Both the position numbers and the translations under genes were made by a program. The notes under the pieces were generated by a model. That model was not told the DNA's origin, did no database searches, and saw only the letters and a program-made list of their open reading frames with translations. A stretch of DNA of 64,000 bases from Sva-07 sp963710625 (lineage in GTDB: Bacteria > Actinomycetota > Acidimicrobiia > Acidimicrobiales > Ilumatobacteraceae): the NCBI GenBank assembly GCA_963710625.1, contig CAVQBG010000009.1, positions 62,001 to 126,000 of the forward strand, written 5' to 3'. Positions 52,452 through 60,919 of this stretch are shown here, one piece after another (within the stretch, counting starts at the first letter, position 1; the number at the start of each line of letters is the position of its first letter).

Positions 52452-53273
52452 ATGTCGTCGGATCATGTGAGTGTTGCCGTCCACGAGTTCGGTGGTGCGG
52501 GCCGGCCGTTGCTGCTGTCGCACGCGACCGGGTTCCACGGTTACTGCTACCTGCCGATCGCCGATGAGCTGAGCGACGACTTCACGTCCTACGCGGTCGA
52601 CTACCGAGGGCACGGCGACACCGCCCGCCCGGACGACTGGCGGGTGGAGTGGGAACGCTACGGCGACGACGCGCTCGCAGCTGCGCGTACGGTCGCACCC
52701 GACGGCGGGCTGGTCGGCTTCGGCCACTCGATGGGCGGCGCCTGCCTGCTGATGGCGGCCCACCGCGATCCCGGTCTGTTCGACCTGATCGTGGCGTACG
52801 AGCCGATCGTGTTCCCGCCGCGCGATCCCGACGGCCCGCAGGGCGACGGGCCGACGCTGTCGATCGGGGCTCGAAAGCGGCGCGCCACGTTCGACTCGTT
52901 CGACCAGGCGATCGCCAACTACTCGTCCAAGCCGCCGATGATGGCGTTCGATCCCGACGTGTTGCGGCTGTACGTCGCGCACGGCTTCCGCCCGTCGCCC
53001 GAAGGCGTCCGCCTGAAGTGCGACCCCGAACACGAGGCCCGCACCTTCGACACCGGCGGCGGCCACGCAACCTGGAGCGATCTCCCCGAGATCGACGTGC
53101 CCGTCGTCGTGCTCGCGGGGCTGGTCGACGAGTTCGGCCCCGCAGCCATCGCCGAAGGCATCGCGGAGCGGCTGCCGAACAGCACCTACGTCCAGCACGA
53201 CGACTGGAACCACTTCACGCCGTTCATCGACCCGGCAGCGATGGCGACGATCATCGCCGACGCCGCGGCCTGA
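52452..53273 (+). CDS. Alpha/beta hydrolase
   Basis: This 273-residue hydrolase has the nucleophile elbow GFGHSMGGA, the oxyanion HATGFHGYCY and the catalytic His in WNHFTPF. VDYRGHGDTARPDDW is also typical. The substrate is unknown; esters or lactones are usual. I chose the ATG at 52452 (a GTG at 52443 is also possible). It is convergent with the lipoprotein protease gene, six bases apart. Confidence 0.9.
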   Translation: MSSDHVSVAVHEFGGAGRPLLLSHATGFHGYCYLPIADELSDDFTSYAVDYRGHGDTARPDDWRVEWERYGDDALAAARTVAPDGGLVGFGHSMGGACLLMAAHRDPGLFDLIVAYEPIVFPPRDPDGPQGDGPTLSIGARKRRATFDSFDQAIANYSSKPPMMAFDPDVLRLYVAHGFRPSPEGVRLKCDPEHEARTFDTGGGHATWSDLPEIDVPVVVLAGLVDEFGPAAIAEGIAERLPNSTYVQHDDWNHFTPFIDPAAMATIIADAAA

Positions 53274-53278
53274 CGCCG

Positions 53279-55333
53279 TCAGACCCGGTTCCAGAGGATC
53301 GGGAAGAACACCGGGCCGGCGCTGCCGTCGGCGGCCACCGCCAGGCTGTCACCGCCGAACGACACCTCCAGCCGCGTCGTTCCCACGGCGGGAATGTCAT
53401 CGCTGGTGATCGTGGTGAGCTCGCCACCCAGGGCGGAACTCCCCACGGCGATCTTGTACGTGATGCCGTCGATCGAGATCGCACCCGGTGTCGAGTCCCA
53501 TTGGAACGATCCTCCGCCGCCGAGGGTCAGCTCCGGGAACGGTGCGTCGTTGAAGAACAGGGTCACCCCGTCGTAGAGGAGGAGGCCCGTGCCGTCGTCG
53601 TTGAACGTCATGAGCAGGTCGCCGGTGACCCCGGCGATGTCGAGAGCTTCGGCTTGCGGCCCGAAACCCGAAGCCTGGGTGAACGCCAGGGCAACCGAGT
53701 CTGGATTGGCTCGCCACGTTCCGACCAGACCGCTGCCGACATCCTCGCCGGGGACTGGTTCCTCGATGCAGTCGCCCGTGTCGACCACCTGCACCAGCGC
53801 CGACGCCTCACCGGCGCCGGTGCCGCTGAGCGCGATCGTCAGCTCGGACACGCCGATCGGCAACTCGCCGTCGGTCGTCGGCGCCGGCTCGCCGGGACAA
53901 CCACAGTCGCCGACGCAGTATCGGAAATCGAACGGGTCGGCCCCGGCTGTGAGCGTCTCGCCGTCACCCCACGTCGCCGACGTGTAACCGGTGAACAGCA
54001 CGTCGACGAACGAACCGTCGGGGGCGTCGACGGTCACCCGGTGCGCCGCCTGCTGCCCTGCGCTCACGGTGAGTTCGACCGGGTCGTCGTCGATCGTCGC
54101 GCTGTGGGTGTCGGGTCGGCGGGCGATCGTCGAGGGCATCCACGGTCCCGTCACCCAGGCCCGCCCGAGCCCCGCCTGTTGCAGCGCTCCCGTGGCGATC
54201 AGCACACCGTTGCCACCGGTCGCGGCGATCGCCTCCTCGAACACCGCCGCGCTCGACCCCCGGCTCGATGTGTCGACGAGCGACGGGATGAGGCCCCACA
54301 GGTCGACGAACTCGTCCACACGTGCCCAGAACCCGTACGCCTGGTAGTTGGTCGTGCCGGCGAACAGCGCGAAGTCGTTGGCGGCGTACCCTGGCAGCCA
54401 TCGACCGAGCGGATACGTCGTGCGGCCGGCGATCGTCTCGCCGACCCATGCAGCGAGCCCCTCGTACACCCATGGTCCGGCACCGTGAAACGGGTCCTGG
54501 ACCCCGCCGAACCGAGTGGCGTGCCAGCAGTGGAACAACTCGTGCGCCATCACGGCCTTCGCCACGCTGCTGTCCGGGCGCTCTCGCCGATCTCGCGCGA
54601 TGACGATGTAGCAGTCGTGATCGTCGTAGCGTTCTCGCAGCGGCTCGAACGCCGGAAAGTCGTCGATGAACTCGCGACGAACGGTGCCGGCGCCAGGCTC
54701 CGACCCGTCGCCGGCTCCGTCGAGTGTCCAGAAGCTGGGCGTCGACACGAGGACGACCACGTCGAGCGAGTTCGGCGCCGGGAGTCGGCTGTTCAGCTGC
54801 GTCCACACCGAGCCGATCTCTCCGGTCCAGCCGGCACGATCGGTGTCGTCGACGTCGTCGTCGTCGAGCACCCGCAGTGTCGTCGGCGGCGACGCCGACC
54901 GGAATCCCTCGGGTTCGCCGACGTCCGAGAGTTCGATCACGAAGTCGGCCTGGAACATCTCGTCGAGCCGCTCGTCGATCGCCTCCCGGTCGGCGGGGTC
55001 GAGTTCGTCGGCGACGGTCGGATAGAGCTCGAAGAGGTTGGTGAACGACGGATACAACTCGGTACTGCGGCCGACATCCGGTGCCGTGGGAAGAGGACCG
55101 GTGAACGCAGCGAATCCCGCCACGACTGCCTCGGGCGACTCGGGACCGAAGGCGGCGACGGCCTCGTCGAAGGCCGCGGCACCGTCCTGCCGGACCGCTG
55201 GCGCGGTCTCCGATGTGGTCGGCTCGGCCCCGGATCGGGTCGATGCGTCCGGAACGGTTTCGGAGCTGTCCGTCGACCCGCCGGAGCACGCAGCGATCGC
55301 AACGGCAACCAGAACGATCAGCACGGTGCGCAT
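53279..55333 (-). CDS. Secreted lipoprotein zinc metalloprotease (gluzincin-like), uncharacterised
   Basis: This is a 684-residue lipoprotein: signal peptide MRTVLIVLVAVAIAACSGG with lipobox, an acidic linker, and a long N-terminal domain. An HExxH motif lies in KAVMAHELFHCWHATRFGG, with the third ligand Glu probably in WVYEGLAAWVGE about 25 residues later, the gluzincin pattern. The C-terminal third contains a Cys-rich patch (RYCVGDCGCPGE) and a beta-rich domain from about residue 540. I do not know a named family for the whole. It likely digests extracellular or envelope protein. It is divergent from the nuclease gene. Confidence 0.8.
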   Translation of the reverse strand: MRTVLIVLVAVAIAACSGGSTDSSETVPDASTRSGAEPTTSETAPAVRQDGAAAFDEAVAAFGPESPEAVVAGFAAFTGPLPTAPDVGRSTELYPSFTNLFELYPTVADELDPADREAIDERLDEMFQADFVIELSDVGEPEGFRSASPPTTLRVLDDDDVDDTDRAGWTGEIGSVWTQLNSRLPAPNSLDVVVLVSTPSFWTLDGAGDGSEPGAGTVRREFIDDFPAFEPLRERYDDHDCYIVIARDRRERPDSSVAKAVMAHELFHCWHATRFGGVQDPFHGAGPWVYEGLAAWVGETIAGRTTYPLGRWLPGYAANDFALFAGTTNYQAYGFWARVDEFVDLWGLIPSLVDTSSRGSSAAVFEEAIAATGGNGVLIATGALQQAGLGRAWVTGPWMPSTIARRPDTHSATIDDDPVELTVSAGQQAAHRVTVDAPDGSFVDVLFTGYTSATWGDGETLTAGADPFDFRYCVGDCGCPGEPAPTTDGELPIGVSELTIALSGTGAGEASALVQVVDTGDCIEEPVPGEDVGSGLVGTWRANPDSVALAFTQASGFGPQAEALDIAGVTGDLLMTFNDDGTGLLLYDGVTLFFNDAPFPELTLGGGGSFQWDSTPGAISIDGITYKIAVGSSALGGELTTITSDDIPAVGTTRLEVSFGGDSLAVAADGSAGPVFFPILWNRV

Positions 55334-55421
55334 CGTCGAGGTCTACCACTGCCCTCGGTCTGGCGTGAATGGGCCGATCGACGTAGATGCCGCTCTCCTC
55401 AACTCTGTGACATGCCCCATC

Positions 55422-55427
55422 TACGAT
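55422..55427 (+). promoter_or_regulatory. -10 box for RecB-like nuclease gene (leaderless type)
   Basis: TACGAT lies 7 bases before the ATG at 55435, and its last two bases overlap an upstream in-frame ATG at 55426. Confidence 0.45.
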
Positions 55428-55434
55428 GGCCCGC

Positions 55435-56304
55435 ATGACCGACACTGCCGCCCCCGCGCCGACGTTCCCGGTGCCCACGTCGCTGTCGCCGTCTCGGGTG
55501 TCGTCGTTCACGTCGTGTCCGATGCAGTTCCGGTTCTCGAGCATCGAGAAGTTGCCCGAGGCACCCGGGCCGGCCACCACGAAGGGCAGCATCGTGCACC
55601 GGGCCCTGGAGCTCCTGTTCGTGCGACCTGCCGCCGACCGCACGCCCGAGGCGCTGGCGGCCGACATGGTCTCGGCCCTCGACGAGTACCGAACGCACCC
55701 CGACTACGTCGGCCTGCGCCTCGACGCCGACGCAGCCGACAGATTCGACCGCGACTGCCATGCGCTGATCGACAAGTACTTTGCGATGGAGGACCCCACC
55801 TCCGTCCGTGAGATCGGCCTCGAACTGTGGATGGAGGCACCGGTCGGCCACTTGACGTTGCGGGGCATCATCGATCGTCTCGAACTCGACGACGACGGCG
55901 AGTTGGTCGTCACCGACTACAAGACCGGCCGGGCGCCGACGGGGAACTACGAGCAGAAGAGCCTCGCCGGCGTGCACTTCTACTCGTTCCTGTGCGAGGC
56001 GGTGTTCGGCAAGCGCCCAGCCAGGATCCGCCTGATGTACCTCTCGTCGGGCGAGACGATCGAAACCGTGCCGTCGGCGCAGTCGGTGAAGTTCATCACC
56101 ACCCGCACCACCGCCGTGTGGTCGGCGGTCGAGCGGGCGTGCATCACCGGCGACTTCCGGCCCCGCCAGAGCAAGCTGTGCGACTACTGCTCGTTCCAGC
56201 AGTGGTGCCCCGCGTTCGGCGGCGATCCGTCGTTGGCCGCCACCGAGGCGGTCGCCGCCCACGAGGCGCTCCTCGCCCGAGCGGTCGACGTCGGCGCCGC
56301 ATGA
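55435..56304 (+). CDS. RecB/Cas4-like PD-(D/E)XK exonuclease with iron-sulfur motif
   Basis: This 289-residue nuclease has SLSPSRVSSFTSCPMQF at the N-terminus, GSIVHRALELLF and the active site GIIDRLELDDDGELVVTDYK (20 residues). A C-terminal KLCDYCSFQQWCPAF follows. One N-terminal and three C-terminal cysteines match the [4Fe-4S] pattern of Cas4/AddB. There are no cas genes nearby, so a DNA-repair role is more likely. The second ATG (55435) was chosen because TACGAT lies 7 bases before it. It overlaps the PAP2 gene (ATGA). Confidence 0.88.
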   Translation: MTDTAAPAPTFPVPTSLSPSRVSSFTSCPMQFRFSSIEKLPEAPGPATTKGSIVHRALELLFVRPAADRTPEALAADMVSALDEYRTHPDYVGLRLDADAADRFDRDCHALIDKYFAMEDPTSVREIGLELWMEAPVGHLTLRGIIDRLELDDDGELVVTDYKTGRAPTGNYEQKSLAGVHFYSFLCEAVFGKRPARIRLMYLSSGETIETVPSAQSVKFITTRTTAVWSAVERACITGDFRPRQSKLCDYCSFQQWCPAFGGDPSLAATEAVAAHEALLARAVDVGAA

Positions 56305-56894
56305 CCGACGCCGCGGCACCGCTCGACGTCGGCCCGCTTCCGATCGTGCCCGGTCAGGGCCACTTGGGCCCTCGGGTCGACGCGTTCGACCGCCGTGTCG
56401 ACGAGTTGCTCGAACACCTGCGCGGACACCCGCTGGCCGACTTCGTGTTCACCAACACCACCCACGTCGCCGACTTCAGCATGATCTGGCACGGCATCGG
56501 CATCGTGCGAGGCATCGCCAAGGGTCGGCCCGACCAGGTGATCGTGCTCGCCGCCCTGCTCGGCGCCGAGAGCCTGCTCGTCAACCAGGGCATCAAGCGG
56601 TTGTTCCGCCGCGAACGACCCACCACCACCGGCGACGACCGGCTGCAGGTGCGCCGTCCCTCGACGTCATCGTTTCCGTCGGGTCATGCCAGCTCGGCGG
56701 TGTTCGCGGCGATGGTGCTGTCGGGCTGGGACGGCCCGTGGCTGAGCATGCTCTGGTTCAAGATCGCCGCCGTCGTCGGGATCAGCCGCGCCTACGTGCG
56801 GATCCATCACGGATCCGATGTCATCGGTGGAGCCGTCGTCGGCATCCTGCTCGGCCTCGTCGGCCGCGGTCTCGCCCGCCGCCTGGCCCCCTGA
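56301..56894 (+). CDS. PAP2 family membrane phosphatase
   Basis: This is a 197-residue protein with several hydrophobic segments and the three phosphatase motifs: KRLFRRERP, PSGHASS and SRAYVRIHHGSDV. It probably dephosphorylates a lipid phosphate such as undecaprenyl pyrophosphate or phosphatidic acid in the membrane. The ATG overlaps the stop of the nuclease gene, so the two are co-translated although no functional link is obvious. Confidence 0.92.
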   Translation: MTDAAAPLDVGPLPIVPGQGHLGPRVDAFDRRVDELLEHLRGHPLADFVFTNTTHVADFSMIWHGIGIVRGIAKGRPDQVIVLAALLGAESLLVNQGIKRLFRRERPTTTGDDRLQVRRPSTSSFPSGHASSAVFAAMVLSGWDGPWLSMLWFKIAAVVGISRAYVRIHHGSDVIGGAVVGILLGLVGRGLARRLAP

Positions 56895-56951
56895 CCACGA
56901 CGCGAGCCGGGAGTCGGGAGCGCGTCAACGAGGGTCGCTCACCGGCGCCGC

Positions 56952-57155
56952 TCAGACGGCGTCGGTGGTGACGGGTTCGGCCGTCTCGATCAGGTGGGTC
57001 GGCTCGGCCGTGAGCAGCGTGCGCACGTCGAGCAGCAAGTCGGCAACTTCACCCGTCGAAACGAGTTCACGTTGCATCATTCGTGCAAGGGCGCCATCGA
57101 TGACGCTCAATGCTTCGGTGATCACGGCCTCGGAGTCGATGCGCTCATCAGTCAT
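56952..57155 (-). CDS. Small uncharacterised protein (67 residues)
   Basis: This short acidic helical protein (DSEAVITEALSVIDGALARM, RELVSTGEVADLLLDVRTLL) has no recognised family. TACCGT lies 8 bases before the ATG, supporting it as a real gene. It is convergent with the PAP2 gene and divergent from the SDR gene. Confidence 0.65.
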   Translation of the reverse strand: MTDERIDSEAVITEALSVIDGALARMMQRELVSTGEVADLLLDVRTLLTAEPTHLIETAEPVTTDAV

Positions 57156-57163
57156 TGGTGAAC

Positions 57164-57169
57164 ACGGTA
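57164..57169 (-). promoter_or_regulatory. -10 box for the 67-residue protein gene (leaderless type)
   Basis: TACCGT on the minus strand lies 8 bases before the ATG at 57155. Confidence 0.45.
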
Positions 57170-57281
57170 CCTGTGTCTCGGCCGTCGCGCGCGCACCTGC
57201 GAGGCGATGAGGAAGGTGTCACACAACGTTTACGCCGCGTGCGCAGCCCTCGGGGTCCGAGAGCGCCCGGTGCCGGGCTCC

Positions 57282-57287
57282 TACGAT
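57282..57287 (+). promoter_or_regulatory. -10 box for third SDR gene (leaderless type)
   Basis: TACGAT lies 6 bases before the ATG at 57294. Confidence 0.5.
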
Positions 57288-57293
57288 GGCCTG

Positions 57294-58076
57294 ATGGAGT
57301 TCACCGGTCGCAACGTGGTGGTCACCGGCGCAGGCCGCGGAATCGGCGAGGCGCTCGCCCGAGAGTTCCACGATCGCGGTGCCGGCGTGGTCGTTGCCGA
57401 CCTCGCCGGGGCCGAGGAGGTGGCCGCCTCGATGGAGCGGGCCATTGCCGTCACTGCGGACGTGAGCACCGAGGCCGGCAACCGGGCGCTGGTCGCCGAG
57501 GCGAACGAGGCGCTCGGGTCGATCGACCTCTTCTTCTGCAACGCCGGCGTCGGAACCGGGCGAGGGGTGCTCGAGACACCCGAGGACGACTGGGACCTGG
57601 CCTTCGCCGTCAACGTCCATGCGCATCGCTGGGCGGCGAAGTACCTGCTGCCGGACTGGCTCGAACGCGGCGATGGCTACTTCTGCTCGACCGCGTCGGC
57701 GGCCGGGCTCCTGATGCAGATCGGGTCGGGGCCGTACACGCTCACCAAGCGAGCGGCTGTGGCGTTCGCCGAGTACATGGCGGTCACCTACGGCGACGCC
57801 GGCGTGAAGGTGACGTGCCTGTGTCCGCAGGGCGTGAACACCCAGATGCTCCACGCCGGCGACGACGCCGTGTCGGGGAGCAACGTGGTGAAGGCCGCCG
57901 GGGTGGTGCTCGAGCCCGCCGACGTCGCCCGCGAGGTCGCCGACGCGATCGAGGCGGAGCGCTTCTTCGTGCTCCCACACCCCGAGGTCGCCGACTACAT
58001 GGCACTGAAGGCCACCGATCCCGAGCGATGGCTCGGCGGGATGCGCAAGCTCCAGCGACGCACCATCGGCGCCTGA
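57294..58076 (+). CDS. SDR family oxidoreductase
   Basis: This 260-residue short-chain dehydrogenase has TGAGRGIGEALA for NAD(P) binding, VVADLAGAEEVA after the second strand (an Asp suggests NAD preference), CNAGVG, and the catalytic Ser (STASAAG) and YTLTKRAA. The substrate is unknown. The ATG at 57294 lies 6 bases after TACGAT; an upstream in-frame start at 57207 would run over the promoter and is less likely. The gene after it starts 25 bases later. Confidence 0.9.
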   Translation: MEFTGRNVVVTGAGRGIGEALAREFHDRGAGVVVADLAGAEEVAASMERAIAVTADVSTEAGNRALVAEANEALGSIDLFFCNAGVGTGRGVLETPEDDWDLAFAVNVHAHRWAAKYLLPDWLERGDGYFCSTASAAGLLMQIGSGPYTLTKRAAVAFAEYMAVTYGDAGVKVTCLCPQGVNTQMLHAGDDAVSGSNVVKAAGVVLEPADVAREVADAIEAERFFVLPHPEVADYMALKATDPERWLGGMRKLQRRTIGA

Positions 58077-58101
58077 CCACCAGCGAAGCCTCCGATCCGC
58101 C

Positions 58102-58386
58102 ATGCACCGCTCCCCCGCCTCGCTCGCCCGTCTGGGGCTGCGGATGGGCGAGCCGATCCGCTTCCGGCGCCACGACAAGGGCCGCTGGATCGTCGGACGG
58201 GTGGCGGGCATCGAGTTCGACGGCAGCATCGCGATCCGGGACCCCGACGGATCCGCGCGATCGCTCCGGGCCGAACGCGTCGAGATCCGGCGGCCCGGAT
58301 CACGAGGTCGCCTTCGATGGCGGGTCGTCAGCGAGGTCGCCGTCACCTGGGAGCAACTCGAGATGTTCGAGCCGACCGAGTCCTGA
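58102..58386 (+). CDS. Small uncharacterised basic protein (94 residues)
   Basis: This basic protein has a small beta-barrel look (MGEPIRFRRHDKGRWIVGRV, DGSIAIRDPDGSARSLRAER), similar in style to short KOW/SH3-like nucleic-acid-binding proteins, but no family is recognised. It lies 25 bases after the SDR gene on the same strand. No opposing frame is better. The start is the ATG at 58102. Confidence 0.55.
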   Translation: MHRSPASLARLGLRMGEPIRFRRHDKGRWIVGRVAGIEFDGSIAIRDPDGSARSLRAERVEIRRPGSRGRLRWRVVSEVAVTWEQLEMFEPTES

Positions 58387-58483
58387 GGCCCGGGTCGCTC
58401 CGGGACCGATCGTTCGGCAGCCCCGCCAACTCTGTGAGACCCCTTCGTCATGATGGAGCCTGACCGTCGTCGAGGATCCGTTC

Positions 58484-59195
58484 GTGGTCGATGTGGTCGA
58501 TGCGGCCGAGACGGCCGAGACGGCCGAGACGCCGGCCGCCGATCGGGCGTTCGGCGACGGGTTCGAGTGGTTCCCGGCCGACGACGACCCACCCTTCGAT
58601 CCGCTCAGCGACATCACCTACGGCCGCCTCGACCCACCCGGCGTCGGGTGGGTCGAGGCAGTCGTCGAGCGCTGCTCGCAGGGCTTGGCGATGCTCGAGG
58701 CGATCGAAACGCCAAGCGTCCACTGCCGACGGTCAACTTCCTCCTCGACGAGGCCACCGCCCGAGCCGCAGCAGACAACCATTCGTCGACCCGCTCTCCT
58801 ACCGCGACGTCACGTCCCGCACCGACCGCGGCCATCGCGTCGATCCCAACGCCATCATCGGCGTCTCGCTGTGGGCAATGATCCGACGAGTCGTCACCGA
58901 TTCCAGAGGTGTCGTCATCGACCTCGGGCGAACCTCCCGGCTCTTCTCCGGACACGCCCGAGAAGCCGTCATGCTGCTCGAGCCCACGTGCATCTGGCCC
59001 GGCTGCGACCAGCCACACAGCTGGTGCCACGCCGACCATCTCACCAGCTGGAGCACACGAGGCCCCACCGACGCCGACAACGGCGCCCCACTGTGCGCCC
59101 GCCACAACTACCTCAAGGAACAGGGTTTCACCGTCACCCGTGGCAGCGACGGCCACTGGCACATCACCACCCCGGACGGCACCGACATCTGCTGA
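58484..59195 (+). pseudogene. Broken 13E12/DUF222-type HNH endonuclease
   Basis: Three reading frames in succession make one family: an N-terminal part (FGDGFEWFPADDDPPFDPL), then RPLPTVNFLLDEATARAAA in a second frame, then in a third frame LSYRDVTSRTDRGHRVDPNA, IWPGCDQPHSWCHADHL and LCARHNYLKEQGF, the HNH domain. Switches occur near 58700 and 58780. Intact 13E12 proteins are about 400-450 residues, so internal sequence is also deleted. The HNH portion still keeps the expected His and Cys residues. It is a decayed remnant of a mobile or repeated actinobacterial family. Confidence 0.8.
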
Positions 59196-59213
59196 CGGGC
59201 CGAGGGCGGGAAG

Positions 59214-60218
59214 TCAGGAGCCGGAATTCGCCGCGAGGTAGGCCCTCATCAGCTCGGCCGGGATCCGACCGCGGCCACTGACGGCCAGCCCCTGCTCCGA
59301 CGCCCAGGAGCGAACCTCCGCCGGGGTCGGGGTGCGGTGTGGGACCGCTCCGGCCGACACGAGCTGGGCTGCTCGCTCCTCGCCGACCCGATCGTGCATG
59401 GCATGCTCCACCGCTGCGCCGAAGAACCGAAACGTCCATTCTTGCGCGAGTTGACGGGTTTCCGCGAACACGATCGGGACCGACGGATACCGCACCGCGG
59501 CCTCGGCGAGCTGTGTGGCGATCGACGCCGGACGCACGTGGCGCAACTTGAAGATCGCCGAGTACCGATCCTCCACCACAATCGCCGCCCCGCCACCAGG
59601 CCCAGCGTCCGGGCCGGAACCGCCGACGAACGCCGACAGCTCTGCGAGCAACATCCACAACTTGCCGCCCACGATCGTCGACACCAGGTCGTCGACGCTC
59701 TTGCGCTCCACCACGGCGATCACCCGCCCGTCGGCCTGAACGGCGTAGTCGCCGACCGGGATCGCCTGCGTCGCCGTCGTCGCCTGCTGCTTGGCGAACT
59801 TCCACGCGTATCGCTCGCGGGTGTCGACCAGCACGTGCAGTTCGTGGCCGGAGGCCCTCGCCGTGGGGACCCGAACGCTCGGTCGAGCCTGTTTGCTGGT
59901 GCGAGCCGACTGCCAGAACACCATCTCTCGCCCGCGAGCGGTGGTGAACACGAACTGCGACCGGTTCTCGCGGCCGCGGTCGAGCACCAGGTCGATCGCC
60001 ATACCGCGGCGCATGCACGACCGGACGGCGACCCGTTCGACGATCTCGACCTCGTCCGGCGACGGCCAGGCATCGGCCGGATGGCAGTAGATCTTGTTCG
60101 TGCGCGGCCAGGTGTCCTTCGCCTTGAGCACCACGGCGCCCGACGCCAACGGGATGCGCAACACGTACGGCAGCGACGAGGCCTGGTCGGGGTTCCGTGC
60201 GATGACGAAGTCCTCCAC
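59214..60218 (-). CDS. ERCC4-domain nuclease fused to an Lsr2-type DNA-binding domain
   Basis: This 334-residue protein has an N-terminal region of about 115 residues. An XPF/ERCC4-type nuclease domain follows (HVLVDTRERYAWKF near residue 127, then AVVERKSVDDLVST near 167, the ERKxxxD active site). The C-terminal domain (RSWASEQGLAVSGRGRIPAE, then LMRAYLAAN) matches the Lsr2 DNA-binding domain, which recognises AT-rich minor groove. The fusion would target a structure-specific nuclease to DNA through Lsr2-like contacts. The GTG at 60218 was chosen because TACGGT lies 7 bases before it; a GTG three codons earlier overlaps that box. Confidence 0.88.
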   Translation of the reverse strand: MEDFVIARNPDQASSLPYVLRIPLASGAVVLKAKDTWPRTNKIYCHPADAWPSPDEVEIVERVAVRSCMRRGMAIDLVLDRGRENRSQFVFTTARGREMVFWQSARTSKQARPSVRVPTARASGHELHVLVDTRERYAWKFAKQQATTATQAIPVGDYAVQADGRVIAVVERKSVDDLVSTIVGGKLWMLLAELSAFVGGSGPDAGPGGGAAIVVEDRYSAIFKLRHVRPASIATQLAEAAVRYPSVPIVFAETRQLAQEWTFRFFGAAVEHAMHDRVGEERAAQLVSAGAVPHRTPTPAEVRSWASEQGLAVSGRGRIPAELMRAYLAANSGS

Positions 60219-60223
60219 GCCAC

Positions 60224-60919
60224 TCACCGTAGGCAGCGAGGCGTCAGTCGGAGGCCGAGCGGGGCGCGTTCGACCTCCATCGCGAAGTCGAATGCGTCCA
60301 CGGTGGCGGCGAGGTCGATGTCGGTCGGGTCACCGTGTTCGGGACCGAGGGTGAGGGTCTTGGCGGCCTCGTTCGTTGCCAACAGGGCGGCCGACGTGGC
60401 TGCGGCGTCGAGCGGCTGGCCGAGCCGAGCCCGTTCGATCAGGTCGGCCGCCAACGCATCGTCGTCGCCGGTGGTGTCCGGCGCATCCTCGAACCGGCCC
60501 GTGATCACATAGGTGGGCTCGCCGAGGTCGGCATCGTTCACCGCCCGTGCGGTCGCCGACGCGCACGCCAGGCTCGCGGCCCACAGCCGCTCGGCGTCGG
60601 TCGCAGCGACCACACCGCGGGTGCCCGCCGAGGTGCGTTGCACCAGCGTGCGACCGGTGAGGTCGGCCCGGCTGACCATCGCCGGCGAGTTCGGGTAGTC
60701 GAAACCCTCCGGACGCAGGCCGCGGTTCTCGCCGAGCGCGATCGTGCCGGGATTCGCGGCCTTGAACGCCAGTGCCTCCTCGACATCGCCGACCAGGTAG
60801 ATCTCGGCAGCGCCCGAACCGAATGCGTACGCCGCGGTCGTGAATGCCCGGATCACGTCGACCACCACGACCGGACCGCGCACGCCGTCGAGTTCCCATC
60901 GGGCGAGGTGCCGAGCCAT
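60224..60919 (-). CDS. comB: 2-phosphosulfolactate phosphatase family protein (ComB)
   Basis: This 231-residue protein belongs to the ComB family, which dephosphorylates (R)-2-phospho-3-sulfolactate; in methanogens this is a step of coenzyme M synthesis. Family motifs are VVVDVIRAFTTAAYAFGSGA (20 residues), ALGENRG, GFDYPNSPA and VQRTSAGTRG. The start overlaps the stop of the upstream SDR gene (ATGA), which itself follows a TauD-family dioxygenase gene by 4 bases. The operon suggests sulfonate chemistry rather than coenzyme M, since no other com genes are visible. Confidence 0.88.
   Translation of the reverse strand: MARHLARWELDGVRGPVVVVDVIRAFTTAAYAFGSGAAEIYLVGDVEEALAFKAANPGTIALGENRGLRPEGFDYPNSPAMVSRADLTGRTLVQRTSAGTRGVVAATDAERLWAASLACASATARAVNDADLGEPTYVITGRFEDAPDTTGDDDALAADLIERARLGQPLDAAATSAALLATNEAAKTLTLGPEHGDPTDIDLAATVDAFDFAMEVERAPLGLRLTPRCLR
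60226..60231 (-). promoter_or_regulatory. -10 box for ERCC4-Lsr2 gene (leaderless type)
   Basis: TACGGT on the minus strand lies 7 bases before the GTG at 60218, overlapping the stop codon region of comB. Confidence 0.5.

Noticed and set aside
55435..56304. Cas4 of a CRISPR system
   Set aside because: The nuclease has a Cas4-like active site and cysteines, but no other cas gene or repeat array is in the window.
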